A stretch of 57,739 nt of DNA from a virus, in IMG/VR virus record IMGVR_UViG_3300011115_000454, positions 1 through 57,739 of that record. One strand, 5' to 3'. Numbering within the stretch: position 1 is the first letter of the stretch; the number at the start of each line of letters is the position of its first letter. Both the position numbers and the translations under genes were made by a program. The notes beneath the pieces are model-generated. The model was not told the DNA's origin, ran no database searches, and worked only from the letters and a program-made list of their open reading frames with translations. Shown one piece after another: positions 24,085 to 33,700 of the stretch.

Positions 24085-24551
24085 TAGGTTTACCTAATCC
24101 TTGGTTTATATTAGGTGCAATTGCTGTTGCTACATCTACATACTTCTATGGACACCATCGTGGATGGGATGACAGAAACATTGAGATGCAGGCCGAGATT
24201 GCCAAACTAAACGAAGAGTCCCGTACTAAAGAGCAGGAACTTAACAAATCTGTTACTGAAAAATCGTATGCGTTGAGGAAAGCCAATGATGAAATTACTA
24301 AAAAACAGTCTGATATATCTAAGCTTGTCGATGATGGTCGCTTGCGCCTCCCGACCCCAAGTTGCGTACCAGCCACCACAGATGCCACCGCTACCGCCCG
24401 AAATAGGGAAGATGCAAGACCCGACCCTTACGGAGAGACTATTAAAGCTATTGTCGCCCTCGCCATCGAAGGAGACCGAAACACCCAGCAGCTCAACGCC
24501 TGCATCTCAACCTACAACGAAGTGAGGGAAAAAATAAATGTTAAACGCTAA
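24081..24551 (+). CDS. Rz: Inner-membrane spanin (Rz-like)
   Basis: A 156-residue protein: N-terminal membrane anchor (about 8-24), a periplasmic coiled coil (about 30-90, including MQAEIAKLNEESRTKEQEL) and a globular C-terminus with Cys. This is the Rz layout. It joins to an outer-membrane lipoprotein to fuse the two membranes at lysis. The overlapping lipoprotein gene at 24286 in another frame makes the assignment firm. Its stop overlaps the endolysin start. Confidence 0.8.
   Translation: MIGLPNPWFILGAIAVATSTYFYGHHRGWDDRNIEMQAEIAKLNEESRTKEQELNKSVTEKSYALRKANDEITKKQSDISKLVDDGRLRLPTPSCVPATTDATATARNREDARPDPYGETIKAIVALAIEGDRNTQQLNACISTYNEVREKINVKR
24286..24525 (+). CDS. Rz1: Outer-membrane spanin lipoprotein (Rz1-like), nested
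   Basis: A 79-residue protein fully inside the Rz gene, in the +1 frame. It has a lipoprotein signal (about residues 1-20, lipobox MVAC) and a proline-rich mature part (PPQMPPLPPEIG, then a Ser/Pro/Thr tail). GAGGAAA lies upstream of two adjacent ATGs (24286, 24289). Nested, proline-rich Rz1 lipoproteins are a hallmark of phages of Gram-negative hosts. Confidence 0.8.
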   Translation: MMKLLKNSLIYLSLSMMVACASRPQVAYQPPQMPPLPPEIGKMQDPTLTERLLKLLSPSPSKETETPSSSTPASQPTTK

Positions 24552-25134
24552 CCAGCTAACTAAACTACACATTAACCCTGATTTAGCAGACCCGCTAAAC
24601 GAAACTTTTGAACGCTTTGGAATTTCTAGTAAAAACCAACAAGCTGCGTTCCTTGGACAGTGCGGGCACGAGTGCGGGAACTTTAGAGTCTTTGAGGAAA
24701 ACCTTAACTACAGAGCCGCCACCTTAATGAAATTATGGCCCAAGCGTTTTCCTACGCTAGAGATTGCGAATGCCTACGAAAAAAATCCACAGAAAATTGC
24801 CAATATGGTTTACAGCAATCGTATGGGGAACAGAGATGAAAAGTCTGGGGACGGGTATCGGTTTCGCGGCTCCGGAGCCGTTCAGTTGACCGGGCACGAA
24901 AATTTCTTTCACGCTGGTAAAGCACTTGGCGTTGACTTTGTAATGCAACCCGAACTGGTCAGAACTCCTAAATACGCATTACTCACAGCCGGTTGGTTTT
25001 GGAGCACTCACAAATGCAATCCCCCAGCTGACGCTCTTGACCATGTACGCCTGACCAAAATCATAAATGGCGGCACAATTGGGCTTGACGACAGAATCAA
25101 ACACACAATGGAAGCTCTAGCTGTTATTTCATAA
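24538..25134 (+). CDS. Endolysin, GH19 chitinase-type muramidase
   Basis: A 198-residue protein of the GH19-like endolysin group. It has AAFLGQCGHECGNF (catalytic Glu45), a second acidic pair at EEN (53-55), and the family motif YRFRGSGAVQLTG (about 107-119). It cleaves the glycan strand of peptidoglycan. No signal peptide is seen, so release depends on the holin. It overlaps the Rz end by 14 bases. Confidence 0.8.
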   Translation: MLNANQLTKLHINPDLADPLNETFERFGISSKNQQAAFLGQCGHECGNFRVFEENLNYRAATLMKLWPKRFPTLEIANAYEKNPQKIANMVYSNRMGNRDEKSGDGYRFRGSGAVQLTGHENFFHAGKALGVDFVMQPELVRTPKYALLTAGWFWSTHKCNPPADALDHVRLTKIINGGTIGLDDRIKHTMEALAVIS

Positions 25135-25177
25135 TATCTATACAATACCTTTGTGTTTAACAAAATGGAGAATTAAA

Positions 25178-25420
25178 ATGGCAATGACACTTGACCAATT
25201 TCTAGAAGCATCAGGCGCAGAATACTGTGCTGGAATTATTATCCATGGCATCATGGGTGATAGAAAAAAACTTGGTACTTATGATGACGGTGTTTTTCAA
25301 TTAAACGCCGAAGGACAAGCCATGTTGACAGAATTAGAGGCTGCAGAAATTGCGCCCGAAGCTACCACTAAACGTGGACGTAAGAAAGCAGAAGAGACTA
25401 CCGAGCCAGCGGCTGAGTAA
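25178..25420 (+). CDS. Hypothetical protein, 80 aa
   Basis: An 80-residue protein with a compact N-terminal part (MTLDQFLEASGAEYCAG, then GDRKKLGTYDDGVFQLN) and a charged, disordered tail (TTKRGRKKAEE, then TTEPAAE). The start is ATG 25178 with GGAG ten bases upstream. I cannot name the family. It opens the post-lysis virion block. Confidence 0.55.
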   Translation: MAMTLDQFLEASGAEYCAGIIIHGIMGDRKKLGTYDDGVFQLNAEGQAMLTELEAAEIAPEATTKRGRKKAEETTEPAAE

Positions 25421-25436
25421 TTTATAGGGGGCGGAA

Positions 25437-27278
25437 ATGCCATTTATCAAACTTGAAAATTTTTCGGGTATTTCCCCCCGCACTGGCCCAACTTTGCTTG
25501 AAGCAAATCAAGCGCAAACTGCAAACAATTTAAAAATTCAATCAGGGGAATTACGCCCTTGGCGTCAACCTGTACTTTCGTATGTGACATCTAATACGAC
25601 AAATACACAAACTATTTACAAACTTCAAAATACAAATACTGGCTCGTATGTTTGGCTTGAATGGACTGTTGACGTGGATGTAGTCGCCAGCCCTGTAGCT
25701 GATTCAACTGATTATCGTATTTACTACACTAACGGCACAGCACCAAAGAAAACTAATTGGAATTTAGCCACAACTAGTGAAACAGGCGTAAAACCATTTC
25801 CCGATACAGAATACAACATGGGGGTTCCTTCTCCTACAGCAGCTCCAACGCTTACTAAAGTTGGTGGCTCTGGAACTATTCATGAAGACAGAGTGTATGT
25901 ATATACATACATTAGCACATTTGGGGCAGTTCTTGAAGAATCTGCTCCTAGCCCGCCAACAACTATTGTTTCAGTTGAGCCTAATGCTTCTGTAACAGTT
26001 AGTGCGTTTAGTACTGCTCCTACAACATCGGCTGGGTACAACATTACTGCCATCAGAATTTACAGGTCAGTATCTAGCGGTACAACGGCTAACTATTTGT
26101 ATGTAGGTACAGTAACTGTTACCCCTTCTACGGGTGCGGCGTCCGGTTCTTTTTCTGATGCGGTGTTAGCAGCCAACCTTGGAATTGCAATTCCATCACT
26201 TTATTACACACCTCCGCCTGCTGGTTTAAAAGGGCTTGTGTCTATGCCAAACGGAATATTGGCGGGATTTCAAAATAACGAAGTATGGTTTTGCGAACCG
26301 TATTTACCGCATGCGTGGCCTGTTAGCTACATGTTGACGGTTAATGCCCCTATAGTTGGGCTTGGTGTGTTCGGGCAAACCCTAGTAGTGTGTACATCAA
26401 AAAGTCCGTTTTTAATTACCGGTAGTCAACCAGGGGCAATGACTCAAGAACGGCTTTCCATACCCGAACCTTGTGTGTCTAAAAAATCAATTGTTAGCGA
26501 CCAGTTTGGTGTTTTGTATGCCAGCCCCAACGGGCTTGTATCTTTATCCCCCGGAACGCAAGACGTTATTAGCAGGGCTTTGTTTACTCGAGATGAGTGG
26601 CAAACTTATATACCGACTACTTTTGTATCGGCTATATATCAAAACATGTATATTGCTTTTTACACCATAGGGGCTACTGTAAAAGCCTTGATATTAACTA
26701 GAGGTGATAACCCCCCATTAATAACACTTGACACAGGGGCGCAGGCTGTTTTTGTTGAGCGCACAACAGCAAACGTATATGTTGTTAGTCCTACCGATGG
26801 TTATATTTACCAACTTGACGCAGACCCAGTAAATAATTTGTTTTTTGAATGGAAATCAAAGAAGTTTGTTTTACCCGAACCCACTAATTTTGGCATTGCA
26901 AAAATGCAAGCAGACTGGGAATACATTTCCAGTACCACGGCGTACAATGCTCATGTTGCCGAAATTGTTGCAGCCAATCAAGCACTTTGGGCTCTTGGCG
27001 GGTCTTTAAAAAGCACTCTTAACAGGGCTTTACTTAATGGTTTATTATTAAACGGAAGTACTTTAGAACCCATTCCAAACATAGCTGAGACTAGAAACGT
27101 ACAGGCTTTATTAATTGCGGATTATGTGGACATTTATAGTACTGGATTTACATCCCAAGAACCAGCTCGGTTACCTTCCAGCAAAAAAGGCTATGTGTGG
27201 GAAATCAAATTAACCGGAAATGCGCCAATACGGTCTTTTAAAATGGCTACATCTGTGGGGGAATTAAAACAAATATGA
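25437..27278 (+). CDS. Virion structural protein, 613 aa
   Basis: A 613-residue strand-rich protein. Its opening (FIKLENFSGISPRTGPTLLE, then NLKIQSGELRPWRQPV) is a signature of a large phage structural family that often follows the tail genes of short-tailed phages. The middle carries a fibronectin-like stretch (about 130-250) and propeller-like repeats (about 260-460). Role: tail tube, hub or stabilising protein. A GGGGCGGAAATGCC context precedes the ATG. Confidence 0.65.
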   Translation: MPFIKLENFSGISPRTGPTLLEANQAQTANNLKIQSGELRPWRQPVLSYVTSNTTNTQTIYKLQNTNTGSYVWLEWTVDVDVVASPVADSTDYRIYYTNGTAPKKTNWNLATTSETGVKPFPDTEYNMGVPSPTAAPTLTKVGGSGTIHEDRVYVYTYISTFGAVLEESAPSPPTTIVSVEPNASVTVSAFSTAPTTSAGYNITAIRIYRSVSSGTTANYLYVGTVTVTPSTGAASGSFSDAVLAANLGIAIPSLYYTPPPAGLKGLVSMPNGILAGFQNNEVWFCEPYLPHAWPVSYMLTVNAPIVGLGVFGQTLVVCTSKSPFLITGSQPGAMTQERLSIPEPCVSKKSIVSDQFGVLYASPNGLVSLSPGTQDVISRALFTRDEWQTYIPTTFVSAIYQNMYIAFYTIGATVKALILTRGDNPPLITLDTGAQAVFVERTTANVYVVSPTDGYIYQLDADPVNNLFFEWKSKKFVLPEPTNFGIAKMQADWEYISSTTAYNAHVAEIVAANQALWALGGSLKSTLNRALLNGLLLNGSTLEPIPNIAETRNVQALLIADYVDIYSTGFTSQEPARLPSSKKGYVWEIKLTGNAPIRSFKMATSVGELKQI

Positions 27279-27478
27279 AAAAACCTGCTATACCCGGAAC
27301 CAGTAATTTATCTCAAGAATTGGCTCAAATACTTGCGCCTATAAAAACAAATGTGGAGTTAATAACTGGAGCAAGACCCGGGTCTGTATCTCTAACAGCG
27401 TTGCCTACCACGGCTTCTTTATCAGATGTCATTACGCAAGTCAATTTAATCCTTTCCAGAATCCAACAATCTGGTTAA
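27275..27478 (+). CDS. Small virion-associated protein, 67 aa
   Basis: A 67-residue protein overlapping the 613-residue gene by four bases (ATGA). It is mostly helical at the C-terminus (LSDVITQVNLILSRIQQSG) with Pro/Ser-rich surroundings. The coupling suggests it works with the preceding structural protein. No family recognised. Confidence 0.55.
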   Translation: MKKPAIPGTSNLSQELAQILAPIKTNVELITGARPGSVSLTALPTTASLSDVITQVNLILSRIQQSG

Positions 27479-27489
27479 GATATGCCTTC

Positions 27490-27915
27490 ATGAAGTCAAT
27501 TGTTTACGGTCAAGACGAAAGAGTAATGAAATGGGTTGGTGAACGGTTAGACGAGACAGATTTTGGGCCAGGTAGCATAGCTATAGGTTTGGAGCGGGAT
27601 GGTGAGTTGATTGCTGGTGTGGTGTATAACATGTATTCAAAGGCGTCAATTTGTATGAATGTTGCGGCAGTTCCAGGTAAAGATTGGTTGTCAAGGTCGT
27701 TTCTATACGCAACTTTTGCGTATCCTTTTGTCCAACTTAAATGTAACCGAGTAACAGCACTGGTAAAAATGAACAACGAAATCTCTAAAAAGTTTGTACA
27801 AAGTTTAGGATGGAAACCGGAAGGTTGTATGCGCAAAGCATCTACTGATGGACAAGATATGTTAGTTTATGGCATGCTCCGTGAGGAATGCCGTTGGATT
27901 GGAGTTAAACCATGA
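27490..27915 (+). CDS. GNAT-type acetyltransferase
   Basis: A 141-residue protein with the GNAT plan: strands around IAIGLERDGELIAGVVYN, a central helix following SFLYATFAYPFVQLKCNRV, then MNNEISKKFVQSLGWKPEG, the usual alpha4-beta7 end, and a closing strand with DMLVYGML. It would transfer an acetyl group from acetyl-CoA. The acceptor is unknown. It overlaps the next virion gene by four bases, so it may modify a virion or host protein. Confidence 0.65.
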   Translation: MKSIVYGQDERVMKWVGERLDETDFGPGSIAIGLERDGELIAGVVYNMYSKASICMNVAAVPGKDWLSRSFLYATFAYPFVQLKCNRVTALVKMNNEISKKFVQSLGWKPEGCMRKASTDGQDMLVYGMLREECRWIGVKP

Positions 27916-29027
27916 GAATGCATGATTTTGAAATGCTGCCAGAATTGGCGTTTCAACGAGGTGAAAAAGGAAGACTTACACGTCTTTGGGGTAAGGGCGG
28001 CGGGTCTGCTCCTGCACCAGACCCTAATATTGGATTAGCGCAAAAACAACTTGCGGATTTGTCCAAAGAAGAATGGGATATGTTTAAGACGGATATTTAT
28101 CCAAAGCTGTTAGAAGCGCAAGATAAGCAAGAAAAACGCTCGCAGGGTATGTATGACATTACCACTGCTACTATGAATCAGCAGTTGGAATATGCTAAAA
28201 AAGACAGAGAGCGATACGAAGAAGGCGGCATTCCTGCAATGGAAAAGATTAAAGCCGACGCTGATTTGTATAACAGTGATGACGAACAAGAACGTTTGGC
28301 GGGGCAAGCCAAATCAGATGTAGCCACTGCGTCTCAAAACGCAGCACGAGACCTAGAGATGCGCAATCGTTCTTATGGTATTGACCCAACGTCAGGAACT
28401 GCTATGGGGTTAGGAAATGCTAATTCTATAAATCAATCGCTTATGGAGTCTCAAGCAGTAAATCAAACTCGCAAAGCGGCTAAAGATATTGGTTTGGCTA
28501 AACAAGCTAACGTGTACAACATGTATGCAGGACTTCCTGCCCAAGCCGACACAGCAGTTAAAACTGGCGTAAGTGCTGGTAGTACAGGAGTAGCCGCAGG
28601 TCAGACACAATTTAATAATGCCGCAGCAGCTGGTGATACTTTAGGTAAAGGTGTTGCTCCTGCTATGTCTGGATGGAATAGCGTTGGGCAAATTGGTGTT
28701 GGTAAATACAATGCTGACGTTAGTGCGTACAGTGCTCAACAACAAGCTGAAGGCGCTATGTGGGGCGGAATTGGTTCTATGGTTGGCGTGGGCGCTGGCA
28801 TAGCCTTAAGGTCAGATATAAGAACAAAACAAAATATAAAACATGTAGGTCAGCTAGACAACGGTATTAACTTGTATGAGTTTGAATACAAACCACAATT
28901 CCACAATGAATACGGTTCGCACAGACGTATTGGAGTTATGGCGCATGAAGTAGAACGTGTAATTCCCGAGGCTGTTTTGATTGGCTCAGACGGCTATAAG
29001 ATGGTCAACTATTCAATGGTGGTGTAA
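27912..29027 (+). CDS. Internal virion-type protein with S74 chaperone domain
   Basis: A 371-residue protein. Residues 1-270 are helical and Ala/Gln-rich, as in internal or ejection proteins. The C-terminus (from about residue 298, LRSDIRTKQNIKHVG, then RRIGVMAHEVERVIPEAV and a final NYSMVV) is an intramolecular chaperone of the endosialidase/peptidase S74 type, with the catalytic Ser-Lys pair near 300-305. Such domains cleave themselves off after the partner has trimerised. Most are on fibres, so its attachment here is unusual. Confidence 0.7.
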   Translation: MRMHDFEMLPELAFQRGEKGRLTRLWGKGGGSAPAPDPNIGLAQKQLADLSKEEWDMFKTDIYPKLLEAQDKQEKRSQGMYDITTATMNQQLEYAKKDRERYEEGGIPAMEKIKADADLYNSDDEQERLAGQAKSDVATASQNAARDLEMRNRSYGIDPTSGTAMGLGNANSINQSLMESQAVNQTRKAAKDIGLAKQANVYNMYAGLPAQADTAVKTGVSAGSTGVAAGQTQFNNAAAAGDTLGKGVAPAMSGWNSVGQIGVGKYNADVSAYSAQQQAEGAMWGGIGSMVGVGAGIALRSDIRTKQNIKHVGQLDNGINLYEFEYKPQFHNEYGSHRRIGVMAHEVERVIPEAVLIGSDGYKMVNYSMVV

Positions 29028-29029
29028 TT

Positions 29030-30769
29030 ATGGCTAGTTTTGGTCAAGGTTTTGCAAGTGCTTTTGCGCCTATATATTTAGCAGGTTTAGATGCCGAAGC
29101 TAGAAAAAAAGCAGATGAACGTGCGGAACGTGCTTTGCGCATGCAAGAGCAAGAGTTTCAACAAAGGCAACAAGATGTCCAAGCCGCAAAAGATGCCGCT
29201 GCTCAATCATATGGGCGTGTAGGCAAAGCGGCATTAACAGGTGATTTACAAACTGATACTGGTATTGGTGCGCAGCAAGCTGAGGCTTTAGATACAAAAA
29301 GTGGAGACGCCAGTTTTGATGCTTATGACCGTGCGCAATTAGCCGATACACTTCGTGCAAATGCAACACGAACACCGGAGCAAATAGCTGCGTATGCTGC
29401 AGACCGGGAAGCTGCAATCCCCACAACACGAAAAATGTTAGTTAAAGGCGAAGGCGAAGGCGAGCAAACTACAGAACAAGCATTTCCATATAGTAAGTAT
29501 GGAGCGCAAGCAACTCCAGAAGAAATGGCAGCATTAAAACCAGCTGCACCCACCATGACAAAAGACATGGCAAGGGATGAATATGTTAAACGCTTATATG
29601 CAGCAGGCATGCCAGAAAAAGCGCAAGCAGCAGAAATTGGTGGGTTGCAAGTATCAGGACTTAAACGCAGTGAACGATATGCAGAAAAACAAGAAACAGC
29701 TCTTGGATTTCGAGATGCTGTTATGGATGAAATAAAGAAAAACAAAGGTGATTTAGAACCTGTGTTTGATAAATTTTTTAAAGATGTTTACAACGAAGGC
29801 AAACTTCCCGGAACAGATGATGGGAAAACAGCTAAAGTTGTGCAAGGCGCATTAGGAGGAAAAACAGTTTTATTAACAGATAAAGACGGTAAACAACAAA
29901 CATTACCGCTTGATATAAATACAATACAAATGCTGACTGAAAAAACTCAGGGGCTAATGATGGCTTCTTCATCACCTGACAGTTATTGGAAAAATAAAGA
30001 ACAGGATTTAAAAGAAAAAACACTTGCCATACAAGGAAGACAAGTGGCGGTATCAGAAAAAGAACTCAAAGAAAAAATGGATGTTGGCTTGTTTAGAGCT
30101 CAAGCTAACCAAGCAAATGCCGCCGGCAATGCTTCTAATGAGCATGCAAACTTGTATAAAAACATGATTAGACTTGCGTCAGAAAATAGAGAAGCTGGGC
30201 AAGCAATGAAACCATTTATTGAAGAATTTGCCAAATTAACACCTGAAGAACAAGCAGGAACTAAAGGGCAAGGGATACTTCTTTCTGCTGCAACTTCTGC
30301 TGCTCGTAAAACTGGTGACATAACTGGAATTATTAGCGCGCTTAAGAAACCTGATAAATCAGGAGTTGATGCTCAATGGAACATAATAGAGCAAGATTTG
30401 TATAAACAAGGAAGTAAACCGGCGGACATCAATGCTGCTAAAGATAGTTATTACGCAAATAAAGGATTTGCACCTGCTGCGCTACAAGCTGCAGTCTCTA
30501 ATGGAATATTTCCTGACGGTAAAAAAATGACTGGTGCAGATGTTGATTCATTTAATGCTCGGTTCCCCAATAGTAAAATAGATAAAACAGAACTAAGCTG
30601 GGTAAAACCAATTACACCAACTGCTGCCACTGCTGCAATTCCAACAGAAGAAAAATTTATTAGAGAAAAAAATTCTAGAGGAGCGCTTATATACACTCCT
30701 AGTCCTAGAGGCCAGACTAAACAAAAGTGGGCTGAATTAGATTCAACACAACAGGCAATTCCAAAGTAA
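29030..30769 (+). CDS. Internal virion protein, helical, 579 aa
   Basis: A 579-residue helical protein. The N-terminus (SFGQGFASAFAPIYLAGLDA) is hydrophobic and followed by a long charged coiled coil (about 22-60). The rest is Ala/Gln/Lys-rich, with scattered helices. It lies between the S74 protein and the giant gene, the place of internal (ejection) proteins in podovirus-type genomes. It probably helps form the channel across the cell envelope during DNA entry. Confidence 0.55.
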   Translation: MASFGQGFASAFAPIYLAGLDAEARKKADERAERALRMQEQEFQQRQQDVQAAKDAAAQSYGRVGKAALTGDLQTDTGIGAQQAEALDTKSGDASFDAYDRAQLADTLRANATRTPEQIAAYAADREAAIPTTRKMLVKGEGEGEQTTEQAFPYSKYGAQATPEEMAALKPAAPTMTKDMARDEYVKRLYAAGMPEKAQAAEIGGLQVSGLKRSERYAEKQETALGFRDAVMDEIKKNKGDLEPVFDKFFKDVYNEGKLPGTDDGKTAKVVQGALGGKTVLLTDKDGKQQTLPLDINTIQMLTEKTQGLMMASSSPDSYWKNKEQDLKEKTLAIQGRQVAVSEKELKEKMDVGLFRAQANQANAAGNASNEHANLYKNMIRLASENREAGQAMKPFIEEFAKLTPEEQAGTKGQGILLSAATSAARKTGDITGIISALKKPDKSGVDAQWNIIEQDLYKQGSKPADINAAKDSYYANKGFAPAALQAAVSNGIFPDGKKMTGADVDSFNARFPNSKIDKTELSWVKPITPTAATAAIPTEEKFIREKNSRGALIYTPSPRGQTKQKWAELDSTQQAIPK

Positions 30770-30778
30770 GGAACAGAC

Positions 30779-33700
30779 ATGCCAAACATTTGGGATTCGT
30801 ACCTAGTAGCAAAACCGGGAGACGATAAAGACCGTTTTTCCGGAGGAACTAATTGGGATGCGTACATAAATCCACCTCCTCCAAATAAACCAGGATTTAT
30901 TTCTGATGTTAAACGAGGTACAGGACAAGTTATTGAGTCTGTAGGTTCTACTCTTAAAGATATTGGCGCTCCAGAAACAGGGGAATCACTTGAGCAGTAT
31001 GGAGCGGGTGTTACTCGACGTAACCCATCACAGATTAATACAGTTGAGGAAGCAATTCGTAATCCATTTACAACATTACGTGAATCTGTAGGTGAGGTTG
31101 TTCCTCAAGTTGGAACTTCTATTGCTGCTGGTATTGGTGGACGAGTTATTGGTGGAGCGCTAGGCGGAATGATTGGTTCGGCTATCCCCGGAGCTGGAAC
31201 TGCTGCTGGCGTTGCTATTGGGCAAAACGTAGGTGCTGGTGCTGCTGCGTATTTAAGCAATTTAGCTCAAGAATATGGCGGCATTCGTAAAGAACAACGT
31301 GACCAAGGTATTGAAGATAAAACCCGTGCTTTAGGTGCTGGTGGGGCTGCTGCTGTACTTGATACAGCGTTTGGTGCAGAAAGAATCGCCAATAAATTTT
31401 TATCTCATGGTTCAGACATTCTTGCTCGTGAAGCCGGTACAAGTTTACGTAAACAAGTAGGTAAACAAACAGCTATTGGGTTTGGTATTGAAGCTGGTAC
31501 TGAAGGAGCGCAAACTCAATTAGAACGATACGGCGCATATAAAGACTTAACTTCCGCAGAAGCAGGTAACGAAGTTGGACTGTCAATGATTAAAGGCGGT
31601 CTAGGCGGCGGCGTTATTCGTGGTGGACTTTCCTCTATAGCTGGGGAACGCCCATCTACTTCTTCCACTGGCGGCGACAGCATGCTTAAAGGTGCTAATA
31701 AAGACCAGTCAATTGGGAGTGAACCAAGCAACGAGATATCACAGACATTCAACCAGACTGCTGCGGGCACAACACCCACTTTATCTGCTTCTATTATGCA
31801 GGGCTTAGTTGGCGGTGCGCCAAACCCATTAGCAGGTCGTGCTCCTTTAATTGAACAGCAACAAGTACCACCTGAGCAACAAGCCCCTGCGCCGTCTGCT
31901 GCGCCATCACCTATCACGCCTCCTGCTGTGTCGGGCGGTACTACACCTATTGCTCAGCAAACCCAACTACAAGCTCAGCAAGAACAACAAGCGCAACAAG
32001 CGCAAGAGCAACAAACCAAACGTGAAGAAACCTTTAACAACCTCGGTGCTCAATTTAATCCCGAGAATGGCGGCGAGTTAACCATCTTTGGTCAAAAAGT
32101 ATTTGGCCCTCAGATTGCACCATTTGGTACAGCGTTATCTTTAAAACTTTCAACCCTTCCACCACACGGATATGAAATAGCCAAGGCTGTGGCGCAAGCC
32201 AACGATACAACTGGCGGAAAAATTGTTAGCTTTACTTACAACGGCGCAAACCCTATAGGTTCTGCTGAAAAATTAACCAAGGCTTTGATAGCCGTCACAG
32301 ATAAGTTTCAGATTGGGCATGTTAATTCTACGCAGGAAGCCGCTCAAATACTTAACAAACTGTCTTCAACAGCAAAAGGCACTCAGCTTGAACAGATTAA
32401 CGCTATTCATCAAGCCTTGACTGGAACCGACACTCAAGGGTATATTGAATCACAAACCACTAAACCGAAAGGAAAGTCAAATGAACAGCAATTGCAAACA
32501 ACTCCCGGGGTGGGAACAGTACCAGTCCAAGGAGGAACAGTCCAAAACAATGATGGACTCACTGGGCTTTTACAGCCCGGAGAAATTCAACCCGTCGGGG
32601 CAGGAGGCGACATTGGAACAGCGATTAGCCAGCAAATTGGACAGCCGTCAGGAGAAGGAATACGGCCTAGCACCAGTGTCACCCCCGACATTTCTGGTGG
32701 TCAGCCAACGACGGGGCAAATAAATTTAACTGCACCTGCGCCAGATACAAACCAATTACTTCGCCAAATTTTTGGAGACACATATGCCATTGACGAAAAC
32801 GTCCCACCAGCAACACGCGGCCCCGCAAAAAGAGTCGTTGGTAAAGTTGAGCAAGTTCGTGTACAACCAGAACAAACCGGAAAACCCGGAGTTTCTGAAT
32901 CAGTTTCAACAGGCGTGGCAGGCGAACGAGTTGTCAAACGCAGACGCAAATGGACTCCAACAAACGCCCCAGCAGCAGGCACAAACCAGTTCTACAGCAC
33001 CGCAGTAGAGCATATCCACCCAACAAAACGGTCAGAAATTATTCTGGCTATTTTTGTAAATGCGTTAGAACCCAAAACTACACGTGGGGATGAATACCCT
33101 GCTGCTGTTCGGGCAAAAATTCTTCAGATGTCTTTGATGGAGCAGATGACCGCTCCTGAGATTTCCAAGTACTTTGCTGAGCTTGAAAATCCAATTGATC
33201 TTAAACCAGGCACTATTGATACGCAACGCAAACGAATGGGTCTTGTGGATAGCCGATCTATTCGTGGGTTGTATATAGACACTACAAGTGAACAAGGCAG
33301 AACTTTGTTGGCAGATGTGGTGCGTGCAGCTGCTGAATTTAAAACAGGTGCTTTTCCTGATGGTATTGGGCCTGACCAATTGCGTGGGTTTTACGCTGCC
33401 AAGAATTCATTTGCCACTGGAAATGAAGTTGTTGAACTTAGCGACGACGTTATTGAAGAACCCACTGCAAAAAATACAGATGTAAAACTACAAGAAGAAC
33501 TGCGCGGGTCAAACAACGAAAACAAAGACACTCGGACTATGGGGGAAATCTCCACGGCTGGTGGTTCTCAAGGTAATGTTGATTCGCTTAAACAAACACG
33601 CAAAAACCTAAAGACTGGAAAAGTATTTAAAGACATCAGTGCGCTTGACCAGATTGAAAAACTGACAGATGAAGCTGACCAGATTCGTGATTCTTTAGAT

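Noticed and set aside
32772-33008. 78-codon alternative frame in the giant gene
   Set aside because: No clear ribosome site; Gln/Ser/Pro-rich sequence is a shadow of the linker in the main frame.
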